64,000 nucleotides of DNA, from the NCBI GenBank assembly GCA_033557465.1, contig JAWIIG010000038.1, positions 2,790,001 through 2,854,000 on the forward strand. Direction: 5' to 3'. Positions within the stretch are counted from its first letter, which is position 1; each line of letters starts with the position of its first letter. The stretch comes from Ichthyophis bannanicus (Eukaryota > Chordata > Amphibia > Gymnophiona > Ichthyophiidae). The position numbers and the translations under genes were made by a program. The notes beneath the pieces are model-generated. The model worked only from the letters and a program-made list of their open reading frames with translations, was not told the origin of the DNA and made no database searches. Shown here in pieces: positions 42,976 to 52,629 of this stretch.

Positions 42976-44869
42976 GATGTAGGGACTGGAGGTTGGGGTG
43001 CAAGAGAGTCCCCTGATCCTGAGATAGGAGATCGTGCTGAAACCCCAGAGGAAGAGGGGTGTCCACCGCTAGCTGCAGCAGAAGCGGGAACCACGGTTGC
43101 CTCAGCCACCTGGGGGCTATCAGGATCAATGAAGCCCCGTCCTTGAGGACTTTGAACAGCGTTCTGGACACTAGTGGTGTGGGAGGAAACGCATACAGTA
43201 AGCCTGTGGACCACGAGATCAAAAACGCATCCACTGCTACTCTGAGAGGATGCGGTTGTCTGGAGCAAAATCTCGGGAGTTGCCGGTTTAGAGGACTGGC
43301 GAAAAGATCCATTGTGGGGAGCCCCCACTGGAGAAAGACCTGCTGAACCACCAATGGGTTCAATCTCCATTTGTGTGGTTGCAGGATCCTGCTCAGTCTG
43401 TCTGCCAGGCAATTTTCCTGGGAGGTAGACAGCCTTGAGAAGGATTCCGTGATTGACAGCCTAAGAGCACAGCCGTTGTGCCTCCTGACAAAGAAGGAAG
43501 GAGCCTGTGCCTCCTTGTTTGTTCACATAGAACATGGCAACTTTATTGTCTGTCTGGACCAGTACAGACTGGTGAGAGGCGAGGTGGGAGAAGGCTCTCA
43601 GAGCTAGGCGTATCGCCCGTAGCTCCAGGAAGTTTATCTGTTGAGTAGCCTCCCAAGGGGTCCAGAGACCCTGAGTACATGCCCCTTGGCAATGTGCTCC
43701 CCAACCGAGAAGAGAGGCATCTGTTGTCAGCACCTGAGTATGTGGAGGGGATTGAAAAACCACTCCGAGCACCAGATTCGGAAGATGAAGCCACCATTGC
43801 AGAGAGGAGACCAGGAGGTCGGAGATCCTTATTGAGTCCGCTAGGCCCCCTGTGGCTTGATGCCACTGAGTGCGAAGGCTCCACTGAGCAGGGCGCATGT
43901 GCAGGCGGGCATTCGGGGTGACATGAACCGTGGAAGCCATATGGCCGAGTAGTCTCAGGAATTGCCTGGCAGAGACCAGGGAATTGCTGCGAAACTGGCT
44001 GGCCAGATCCATTAGCCTGTGGGCCCTGTCCAGAGGCAGAAAAGCCTTTGTTTGAAGAGTGTCTAGTCTGGCCCGTATGAACTCTAATTCTGGGACGGGA
44101 GCAAAGTGGACTTTGTGAAATTTATGACAAACCCCAAATGCTGAAGCAGAGCCACAGTGCGAAGGGTGGCCTGGTTGGCCTCTTAGGAAGATTGGCCCCT
44201 TATGAGCCAGTCGTCCAGGTACGGAAACACAAAGAGACCCTGAAGTCTCAGGTAGGCCGCCACCACTGCCAGGCACTTGGTGAACACCCTGGGAGCGGAG
44301 GACAGGCCAAAGGGTAGTACTCTGTACTGATAGTGGTTTCCTCCCACAACAAACCTGAGATATTGTCTGTGGTCTCGATGGATAAGGATGTGAGTATACG
44401 CATCCTTTAGATCTAAGGAGCATAGCCAGTCTCCCTGCTGGAGGTAGGGCAGCAGGATTCCAAGGGTAAGCATCTTGAACTTTTCCCTCTCCAGGAACTT
44501 GTTGAGGTTTCGCAAGTCTAGGATGGGTCTGAGGCCTCCTGTTCTTTTTGGTACCAGAAAGTACCTGGAATAAAAGCCTTGACCTCTCAGGTGGTGGGGC
44601 ACCGGTTCCACAGCCTGATCCTGTTGCAGACTTGCTAACTCCTGGAGGAGTAGGTCCCTGTGAAGAGGGGGTCTTGGAGGCTCCCCTGGAAAATAGGAGG
44701 GAGGTACCTGGTGAAAATGGAGAAGATAGTCATTTTGGACTATATGAAGAACATAGGTATCTGATGTGACGGCTGACCACCTGTGGGCAAAGTGGGCCAG
44801 CCAGTCTCCTGTGCTGAAAGAAGCCAGCTGAGGAGAAGAGGCTATGCTGTGTGAGTCAAAAAAACCCAC
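42950..44869 (-). pseudogene. DIRS D RT-RNase H-methyltransferase-like protein, several lesions
   Basis: It starts at 44869, overlapping the end of gag by 14 bases in another frame. RT: FYSRYFLVPKRTGGLRPIL, DLRNLNKFLEREKFKML, CSLDLKDAYTHILI, VLPFGLSSAPRVFTK, FVFPYLDDWLIRG. An in-frame TAA lies at 44183 and a single-base loss near 44090. RNase H: LTTDASLLGWGAHC, INFLELRAIRLALRAF, VLVQTDNKVAMFYVNKQG, then a stop at 43461 and a small deletion near 43415. The last segment (LPTMDLFASPLNRQLPRF, LLYAFPPTPLVSRTLF, LILIAPRWLRQPWFPLLL) ends at 42950. It overlaps the start of the YR frame. Confidence 0.9.
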
Positions 44870-46787
44870 CCTGCTGAGCAGGGGCCGGTGTTGGTGGCTT
44901 GGGGGCCTTCTGCCTACGGGGCCCTTGACCCTGCCCCTTGGCCTGCTGACCCTGTTGTGGAGCTGCAGAGGCCTGATAATGAGGGTATTGTTTATAGGCA
45001 GATGACTTTGTCGGGTAAAAGGACTTTTTTCCCGAGCCCTTCTTCTTTTGAGAAGGGGCAGAGGTTTTCCTGGAAAGTCTAGTCCTGGTCAGAGTCTCGG
45101 TCTCGGGTTCTGCAGCCTTTTCAGCCATGGGCTTGCCAAAGAGGTTTTCACCTCGGCAGGGGACATTGACCAACTTGTCCTGGACCCATGGCTCGAGGTC
45201 GGATGACTGTAGCCAAGCCTGTCGGCGGGCACCGATGCCGGCCCCGGCTACTCGGGCCGAAGCCTCGAAGCCATCGTAGGCTGCCCGAGAGATAAACTTC
45301 GAGCACTCTCGAATACCGGTGGACAAGGCTTGGAACCTCTGCAAAGGTTCCTCGGAGAGACCAGCAGAGAACCCGGCAATCTCCTTTGCCAGGTCTCGGA
45401 GGTACATGCCCATGTAGAGCTGGTAAGTCTGGACACGGCAAGCAAGCATAGAGCCCTGGAAGCAATTCTTACCGAGGGCATCCAGGTTCCGGGCCTCCCG
45501 GCTGGGAGGCACCAAGGAGTGCATCTTCTGACTTTTCAGTCGATGCATGGCCGATTCCACAACCATGGAGTGGTGTGGTAATTGTGCCTTTTGGAACCCG
45601 GAGCTCTTGCGGACTCGATAAATGGAATCGACCCGCTTGCTTAACACCGGCGTCAAGGCCGGGGTCTCCCACATGCGGAAGAGCAGCCGCTCCAGCATCG
45701 GAAGAAAAGGGACAATAAAGGCCTCCTTCGGGGGAGAGTCATACTGGAGGGCCTCGAGCTCCTCGGCTCGAGGCTCCTCCTCGGGATCCGCGGGGAAGGC
45801 CAAGGCCTTGGCCATATCCCGCACGAAGTCCGAGAACCGGGTATCCTCTGGTGGGGATCGTCTCCGAGGTTCGGACTCGGGCGAGTCCGATGGGACACAC
45901 CGAGTCCGATGGTTGTCGGGTGACTCTTCGTCCTCCGTCTCCCAGCCCGACTCCTCGGAGGAGGAATCGAGCGGCTCCGGTCGGGTGGGCACCGATGCCC
46001 TCCGCCCCGTCGCCGAGGGTATCGGCGTCGACGACCTCGGCCCCGAACGGGAGGTCGAGGGAGACCGTGGCCGAGGATCGACTCGAGCCCGCATGGACTC
46101 GAGGATCGGCTCGGCCTCCGGGGTCGACTTAGACGTTGAGGTCCCAGGGGTTGGGGCAGATGCACCGGTGAGACCGGCGATCAGTGCCCACTGCTGTTCC
46201 ATGAAGGCAGCGAAGCTGCTCTCCAAGGCCGTCAACTTGAGTCCGAGCTCAGGAGACCCAGCAGCCCCTGACTCGGGCCCCGACGGCATCGGGCCCGACG
46301 TCGGCTCCCTCGGAGGAGAGTCCATGAGGACAACAGCACTTACGTGTCCAGGAGACTCCATCTCGACTCGAGGGTGCTTGGATGGCCTCTCCGACTCCGA
46401 AGACCCGGGGCGGCTGTCGGGGCTATGCGACCTGGCCCTCGAGGAACCAGGAGCATCCACAGACGCCGCCCTCGCGGGTTTCTTCTTCCTGCGATGTTCC
46501 CATGAAGGAGACCCCCGCTCAGAGGAACCCCGACGCTGCTCTGGGCCGGAGTCCCGAGACGTCGAGGCCTCTGACGAGGTCCGGGCCCGGTTGGACGCGG
46601 AGTCAGAAAAAATTCGATCCTTCTGGTGCTGCCGACTCCTCAACGCTTTTGAGGACATTTTGCCACACGGACCACAGATCATCGGGTCATGATCGGGTCT
46701 GAGGCAACGGAGGCAGCAGTCGTGTGTGTCGGTAAGAGACATAAGTTTCTTACACCGATCACACTTCTTAAACCCGCTGGTAGCCAT
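44856..46787 (-). CDS. DIRS D gag, intact
   Basis: ATG at 46785-46787 (MATSGFKK) gives 643 residues without interruption. The frame is open upstream to 47150, but that part lies in the terminal repeat, so this start is preferred. N-terminal Cys/His block: CDRCKKLMSLTDTHDCCLRC, PDHDPMICGPCGKMS. Middle: Arg/Ser/Pro-rich with RKKKPARAAS and a Glu/Asp patch (SSSEESGWETEDEESPD). C-terminal gag domain: FSDFVRDMAKALAFPADP, LPMLERLLFRMWETP, PHHSMVVESAMHRLKSQKM, FQGSMLACRVQTYQLYMGMY, FEASARVAGAGIGARRQAWL, then a Lys/Gln-rich tail. It precedes and overlaps RT. Gag assembles particles and binds RNA. This is the only undamaged gag in the window. Confidence 0.88.
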   Translation of the reverse strand: MATSGFKKCDRCKKLMSLTDTHDCCLRCLRPDHDPMICGPCGKMSSKALRSRQHQKDRIFSDSASNRARTSSEASTSRDSGPEQRRGSSERGSPSWEHRRKKKPARAASVDAPGSSRARSHSPDSRPGSSESERPSKHPRVEMESPGHVSAVVLMDSPPREPTSGPMPSGPESGAAGSPELGLKLTALESSFAAFMEQQWALIAGLTGASAPTPGTSTSKSTPEAEPILESMRARVDPRPRSPSTSRSGPRSSTPIPSATGRRASVPTRPEPLDSSSEESGWETEDEESPDNHRTRCVPSDSPESEPRRRSPPEDTRFSDFVRDMAKALAFPADPEEEPRAEELEALQYDSPPKEAFIVPFLPMLERLLFRMWETPALTPVLSKRVDSIYRVRKSSGFQKAQLPHHSMVVESAMHRLKSQKMHSLVPPSREARNLDALGKNCFQGSMLACRVQTYQLYMGMYLRDLAKEIAGFSAGLSEEPLQRFQALSTGIRECSKFISRAAYDGFEASARVAGAGIGARRQAWLQSSDLEPWVQDKLVNVPCRGENLFGKPMAEKAAEPETETLTRTRLSRKTSAPSQKKKGSGKKSFYPTKSSAYKQYPHYQASAAPQQGQQAKGQGQGPRRQKAPKPPTPAPAQQGGFF

Positions 46788-47186
46788 CGGGGGAAAAAGG
46801 GCCCCTGCTAGGTCAAAAGACCGGGCTGCCAGGGAAAAGAGAAAAAAGGCGCTAACGCCAGTCACAAAGGACAAAAACCGAAAAAGAGAGAAAAGGACTC
46901 GATATCGGCGTATCGGTCCGAGCGGGAAAAGGATCCGGCGTCGAACCGGAGAAAAATAGGGAAAATCAACTTTTTCCTCAGGGAAAAACGAACTACGTCC
47001 GTCGGGCTCCGCGGAAAAAAGAAGACTGAGCAAGATGGCACCCTTGGGCGGGAAGAGGACCGCGCATGCATGCTGTAATTCCCAAAGGCTTTCTTTGAAA
47101 GCTGGGGAAATGCTCCGCACGAGGGCTCCGTCGGCGCCGACGTCACCCATATGTGAGGACTGACTTCCTGCTTGGTCCTGGAGAAA

Positions 47187-48309
47187 TATGGATATGTAGG
47201 CCTACATATGGGTGTCTGCAATTAAACAGACAGAGATATACCTACAGCACAGTGATCACAAAGGATATGTGGAGAGGAAAGGTTCATCTAATAACAAGGA
47301 GGTGGAACCTACTTGAGAAGACATATAGAGAATCTATTCCTCCTGGTCATGATCTGCAAGAATGCTAGTTAGTGAAAAATAACCAGGACTGTTACGTGAA
47401 AAACAAAGGACAATGTCAATGTGCAGCCAGCAAGTCCCAAGTCTTTCAGGACTCTAGCATGGTAAGTAGACAGAGGACGCCTAGAGATGAGATACCATTT
47501 GACCTGCTTAAGGGCAAAGGTATCGTGCGTTCTTACCATGAGGACGAGCATATCCCCGATTGGGAATACTATGGACCAAAGCAGGGAACTGGCAACTCCT
47601 TGAGCTTTCACGTAAGAGAAGGCCTATGTCCTTTATATCAAAAAGGAGATAATAAAAGAAGGGAGAACCTTCTAGTCATGGGAGACATGACTGAGAAGCC
47701 TTTTCTAACCAGCTAGGATAGCTGTTGGAGAAAAAAAACCCCATGCTCTCTAGCAAGGGCCCATAGTGGAAAGCTTCTCTGTAGATTGCAGAGAGCATGA
47801 TGCAGGAGAATGAGGAGATAGAACTGGCTGTTAGAGAGCCAGTATCTCTGCCAACTATGCTGCCAAACTCAGGAAAATGAAGATGGCAGAATAGAAGACA
47901 ATCTAGAAAGCTTGTAGTGAGATAATCTCCAAGAGAGATGAGCACTGACTTGGAGCCACTACTAAGACTAGACAGAATGTTAGTGGAGGAAAATCTGGTT
48001 GTTTGTGGACAAGAACCAGTGGTCCAAACATTAAAGCTCCTGCATAGGCAGCTGTTAGCAAGACAGCAGAAAGAACCTTACTGTTCAAAAACAGAAAGAA
48101 CAGACAGAACAGGAGTAGGTAACTCTGGACATGTCTGATAAGCTGCCCCAAAGCAAGATTGAGCAGAGGAGGTAAACACCGCACTGGAAAGTGTCTTTTG
48201 GAAAGGGATCCATGTGTAGGGGTTAGAATGAAGCGGTGGATTGCCTCCATTGAGAAGAAGCAACTGTAGATGCTAACTCCAAGAGTCACAAGCATCTAAT
48301 GATGATTGA
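47187..48309. other. Non-coding part of DIRS A after insert D
   Basis: 1.1 kb between D and the end of A's gag gene. A 130-codon minus-strand frame (47903-48295) shows no family motif and is probably chance. No RT or YR sequence is present. Confidence 0.55.
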
Positions 48310-50595
48310 TCAGAAACCCTGCAGATGCTGGGTTTGCTGAGCCTGGTGAGAGGTTGGATTCTTCAGACCAGGACGATGCCTCCCCTGTTGGGGAGCATTT
48401 GCATGATGGGCAAGTGATGAATAAAACCTTCTTCTCCTGTGGGAAGAAAGTTTGGTAGGAGATTTCCTACCTAGTGGGACAGAAGAAGGTGTAGAACAAA
48501 CCTTAGGAACAGGTAAATCAGTGGATAACTGAGTAACCTGACGTAAAGACTCCTTGTTGAAAAGATTTTCTCTAGTGCAAGGAGTATGTCCCAGACGTTG
48601 TTGTGCCCATTTGTCCAAGTCTGAAGATTGGAGCCAGGCTCTACGCCGTGCCCCTATAGCAATAGCAGAAGTTCTGCTAACAGACTCAAAAGAGTCTAGG
48701 GAAGCACGAGAAAGAAACCAAGAAATATTCTAGATATGCTTAAGCAGTGAAGAATAGTCTTTACTCCTAGAATCTGGAAGGAAAGGAGTCAAAAGATGTA
48801 ACTGCTTTGTGACCTCCTCAAGAGAAAGACTCATATAAAAAATATATGAGAGAATTCTTGCAGAAAGCATAGATGTCTGGAAGGTTTGACGTCCAAAGGC
48901 ATCTAGTGTCTTAGACTCACGACCTGGCGGATAAGAAGAGTGCTTTTTCTTACTCTTTACCCGCCTCATTGCTGATTTCACTACTATGGAATGATGAGGA
49001 AGTTGAGTCTTTTGAAACCCTGGAGAGGGGGGCACCTGATATAAAAGATCAGTTGCCCTGGGAGGTGGGGGTACCCTTAAAGGTGTTTCCCACATTCCTA
49101 GAAGGAGATCCTGCAAGGAATGATGCAAAGGAAGCATTATGTTGTCCTTTGCTTTGGCAGAAACAGAGCCTTGTGCAGGATCATGTCCTGGGATAGGAAT
49201 GGCAAGAGATCTTGCTATATCCAGGAGGAAACTCTGAAAAGAGGGATCCCAAACAGGAATCTCCCCTGGACAGGGTAGATCTAAAGAACTAGAATGAGCA
49301 TCCACAGAGTTATCCAAATATATAGGAATAGAAGATCCTGCAGAGTGCAGTGTGGAATGCTTAAAAGATGGTTGCTGGTACTGGCTGTCAGGAGCAGCCC
49401 CCATCCTTACCACATCGTCCATGCCAGGTATCGACTCCAAGCTTGGTATAGAATGGAGTGATCCTATTGAAAAAAGCATGGCAGGAATTGGCGACGATGC
49501 TACTGTGGGTACCAGTACCGATGCTGATACCGGTACCGATGTCGGAGTCGAACCCGACAAAGACATCGGAGCAGTCATCGGTGACAGTTCAATCGGTACT
49601 GAGGTAACCGAAAACCTCCGGCCGCTATCCTCGGTACCGAAGCACCGGTATCGATCGGTGTCGGTACCAAAATCTATTGGTACCCAGTCTTCTAGACTAG
49701 AGATCGATTCCAAACTCGGCATCGAGGGTAAAGAGCCTGATAAGCGAAGCATGGAAGGCACTGACCGTGAAGGTAATGAGGACATCGGTACCAACTTCGG
49801 TACCGTGTCTGATACCAGTGAAGGAAGGGCAACCAGTGGCAACTCAATCGGCGTCGGGGGAACCGAGAGTTGCGGATCCGAATCATCGGAACCGAGCCTT
49901 CGGTACCGTCGAGAGCCGGTACCAAGGTGAGTCGGTACCCAGTCCTCCAGACTGGAAATCGATTCCAGACTCGGCATCGAAGGAAGCGAGGCTATCGATG
50001 CACATCTGGAGGGTACCGACGTCGGTTGGAGTATCGGTGTTGGTACCGATAATGGAAAGTCAATCTGGAGGGTATCCACCGCTCCCAAAGGTACCGAGGA
50101 TGCCAGATGACGATCCCTGGTGAGGAGTGTTTTGTCCAACACCAGTGCCGATGCCGGGGTATCAGTACCGCTCGAAGCGGATGCCACCACCGTACACGGC
50201 TTAGGTATGTTCTGTGGGGGGTGAACCCCAGGAACAACCTGAAACCCCTTATAGGCTTTGGAGACCGAAGACTCCCGCCGGGGTTTTGAAGCCAGTGGGC
50301 CCTCGAGGGCAAGGCTGGAGCCATCTACATGCTGTGCATGAGACCTACCACTCGAGGACTGGCTAGTCTTAACAGACTGTTTGTGGGTTACCTGATCCTG
50401 TGTGGATGAAGAAGGGGACGGTGCCCCGAAGTTGGAGGGCAACCGTGTATCGAGGGAGCCTCGATGTTGAAAACCTCTTCTTACCAAACTGTTGTCAGGA
50501 CCCAAGCAGGTTAGACACCGACTTCAAGGGTCTAAAAATAAAGTTGTACCGCCACAGTCTGAACATTTCTTGGAGAAAGGGTCTGGCGGTTCCAT
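48310..50595 (-). pseudogene. DIRS A gag, two nonsense codons
   Basis: ATG at 50593-50595 (MEPPDPFSKKC) starts a frame of about 761 codons with one TGA about 23 codons in and one TAG near 48730. Otherwise the frame is uninterrupted. Zinc block: KKCSDCGGTTLFL, SRCLTCLGPDNS. The middle contains two long repeats starting PSMPSLESISSLEDWVP, about 80 residues apart, and is packed with GGTACC/GGTATC words encoding VP and GT pairs. The C-terminal gag domain is SFQSFLLDIARSLAIPIPG, LHHSLQDLLLGMWETPLRV, PHHSIVVKSAMRRVKSKKK, FQTSMLSARILSYIFYMSL, SFESVSRTSAIAIGARRRAW. It resembles C's gag most. Confidence 0.85.
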
Positions 50596-50982
50596 AAAGG
50601 AAAAAGAAGAGGCCTAAAAGGCCTAAGAGACCGTGGGACACTATGAAGAAAAAATATCCCGTGGAAGGAAAATTTTTCAAGAAAAGAAAAGAAAACACTG
50701 GCGGTACCGGTGGCGTCGGGAAGACAGCCACGACCACAAGAAAACTAAAAAATAAAAACAAGAATTTTCTGCGGTGACAGGAGGACGTCCTGCCGGCTCC
50801 GCAGAAAAACGAAAACTGAGGAGAGGCAGTTGGGAAAGGCGGGAAGGCAGCATGCAGGCGTGCTGGGATGCTTCCAAAAGCTCTTGATTGGACGCTGGGA
50901 AGCGTTCCCGTGCAGACTCCGTCGGTACCGACGTACCCATATGTGAAGACTCATTCCTGCTTGTTCCTGGAGATTAGAATAT

Positions 50983-51018
50983 GTATATTATGAATATACG
51001 TGATGTGAGACGTAGAAT
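50983..51018. repeat. Imperfect direct repeat flanking DIRS A, right copy
   Basis: GTATATTATGAATATACGTG then ATGTGAGACGTAGAAT pairs with 29371-29406. It begins within ten bases of A's right end. Confidence 0.75.
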
Positions 51019-51769
51019 AATAAAGTGAAATTATGCTGTGAAATGGAATCTTTCCCTATAAATAACGTGGCCTAAAGCTAGGATGTCAGAGTAAACATAG
51101 GCAAAGGCCTAGCTTGTTCTCCCAAAGCGCTTTGGTCCTGTGTTTATAATACAAGTGTGTTGTGTATTATTTACAGATTTGTGTATTATTTAAAGATTAT
51201 GATCAATTAACCTTCTCCTTGCTTTTGTGTGGATTTCTGTGACCCAAGAGCCCTGCCTCGTTGTAGGTGAGGGGAGGTGCAGAGTATTATTTCAATATTC
51301 AGCCACTATCTGAATCAGCTATGCATTTTAAGCATGCCGAATAGTGGTCCTTAACTAATCAGCACCAGTGCAGTCACCACGCTATCTGTATTGATGCTGC
51401 ATATATGGATTAAGTTAAATGGCCGTGCTGGTATTTAACTTGAGTGACCATGCTGTCTGGAACTTTACCGTTATGTGTAAGGCTCATACTGCAAGACTGG
51501 CTCTAAGATAGGGGCCAAAAGCAAAAGTTGGCTCAGGGCACCTCAATCCCTTGAGCCTGCCCCATTAGGCAGTGACAGAAAGAACAGCAGAACACAGGGA
51601 CATGGGCAGTAGTGACTAAGAGAGAGAGACAAGGAGAAAGATTTATTTTTTAAGTTTTGGCATCCACTAGAAATAAGTAGTAGCCCAGATAGACTGCAGT
51701 GCAAATAGATCAAACACACAGCAGGAAGCAGAAGGCCTAGAGTGTGAGCAGCTCTACACTCATTTCTCT
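51019..51769. other. Stretch with no recognised feature
   Basis: About 750 bases of ordinary composition between DIRS A and a LINE tail. No motif or boundary is seen. Confidence 0.5.
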
Positions 51770-52440
51770 TCCCAGATGCATGAAAATTGAAGGAAACCAA
51801 GGAAAGGGAGGTTTGTCTTTAGAAACAAATTTTCCACAAATTCTAGGGCTGGCTGCGAACGATAAGGACCCACTAAATCCCATAGAGAATACATATATAA
51901 GGCCATCCTTACCACCTTTAGGGCCTTCAATAATATTTCTCCAGATTCCATCTCTGATCTCATCATACACACAACAAATAACAGGTCCAGGAGATCTCCT
52001 GCTGTTGACACACTACTTATACCAAAAGTTTCCTTAAAAGCTAATCAATTATCCATCAATAGGGCTTTTTCGAATTATGCTCCTAGATGTTGGAACAAAC
52101 TCCCTCCCAATATCAGAGCAATTAAAGACATCAAACAATTCAAAAAAGCCCTTAAACACCACCTTTTCATCGCACACTTCAAACACCTAAACACCCCTTC
52201 CCCTCCCCCATCCTTTTAACCTCATACCTACCCTAACTGTATAGATTTTATATATCTCCAACATGTATTCTCTAGAAATATAAATGATTTCCCTGTTTAC
52301 TTCCATGTTAATTTTCCTGTTACTTGTAATAGGTCTGTTATATCTGACCAATTGTTGTATTGTTTCAATGTAAACCGCACTGATGACAAATAGCGCGGTA
52401 TATAAGAAAATTAAATAAATAAATAAATATTCACTGGTCA
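51770..52440 (+). pseudogene. L2-type LINE, C-terminus and 3' end
   Basis: The last coding blocks, in shifting frames, are RAFSNYAPRCWNKLPPNI and KDIKQFKKALKHHLFIAHF, matching the C-terminal region of L2-group proteins. The 3' end follows: GTAAACCGCACTGATGAC, TAGCGCGGTATATAAG and an AAATA tail at 52416-52432. It is strongly 5' truncated. Confidence 0.82.
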
Positions 52441-52629
52441 CTCTGGTTGGAGTGAAGGTAAGGAAATGCTGGGCAACCTTGGCCAAATCGGGCCAGACTA
52501 CTGACTTGTATGCCCAGTATACCACGGGATCTGTGGCCATGGCCTCAGTGGAATGGCCTGGTAGTGTGTCACCGAAATTTGTGCAGGAGTCTGACTTCTG
52601 GCAGATGTTACTACTACTATTAATACTAC
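52441..52629. other. Short stretch between two LINEs, unassigned
   Basis: No motif recognised. It ends in an ACT-rich microsatellite (about 52606-52635) at the 5' junction of the next LINE. Confidence 0.45.

Larger units (their letters stand above)
41409..47186 (-). mobile_element. DIRS element D (gag, RT-RNase H, YR; full length)
   Basis: Full-length 5.78 kb copy. Terminal inverted repeats are about 170-190 bp: left GAGTAGTTACTCACCTGTAA from 41409, right CTTGGTCCTGGAGAAA to 47186, each with the palindrome CGTCGGCGCCGACG and a GCCATCTTGCTCAGTCT block at the inner edge. The internal complementary region is at 41676-41771. Genes on the minus strand: gag (intact), RT-RNase H (several lesions), YR (nonsense plus active-site change). 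It lies inside element A and belongs to the same group as E and F. Confidence 0.95.
29407..50974 (-). mobile_element. DIRS element A (outermost of the nest, gag-only)
   Basis: The left end (CAGTTACTTACCTGTAACAG at about 29409) and right end (CTTGTTCCTGGAGAT at about 50960-50974) form terminal inverted repeats of about 200 bp. They include the palindrome CGTCGGTACCGACG on both sides. An internal complementary region sits at 29672-29766. Without inserts B (30131-40833) and D (41409-47186) it is about 5.1 kb. Only a gag gene (48310-50595) is present. The expected RT and YR are replaced by about 2 kb of non-coding sequence, so it is a non-autonomous form that would need enzymes from elsewhere. 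Confidence 0.85.

Noticed and set aside
45622..46692. 356-codon plus-strand frame
   Set aside because: It is the antisense shadow of the GC-rich gag of DIRS D; composition keeps it open.
47903..48295. 130-codon minus-strand frame in DIRS A
   Set aside because: It has hydrophobic composition only, no family motif, and lies where RT/YR are absent; treated as chance.
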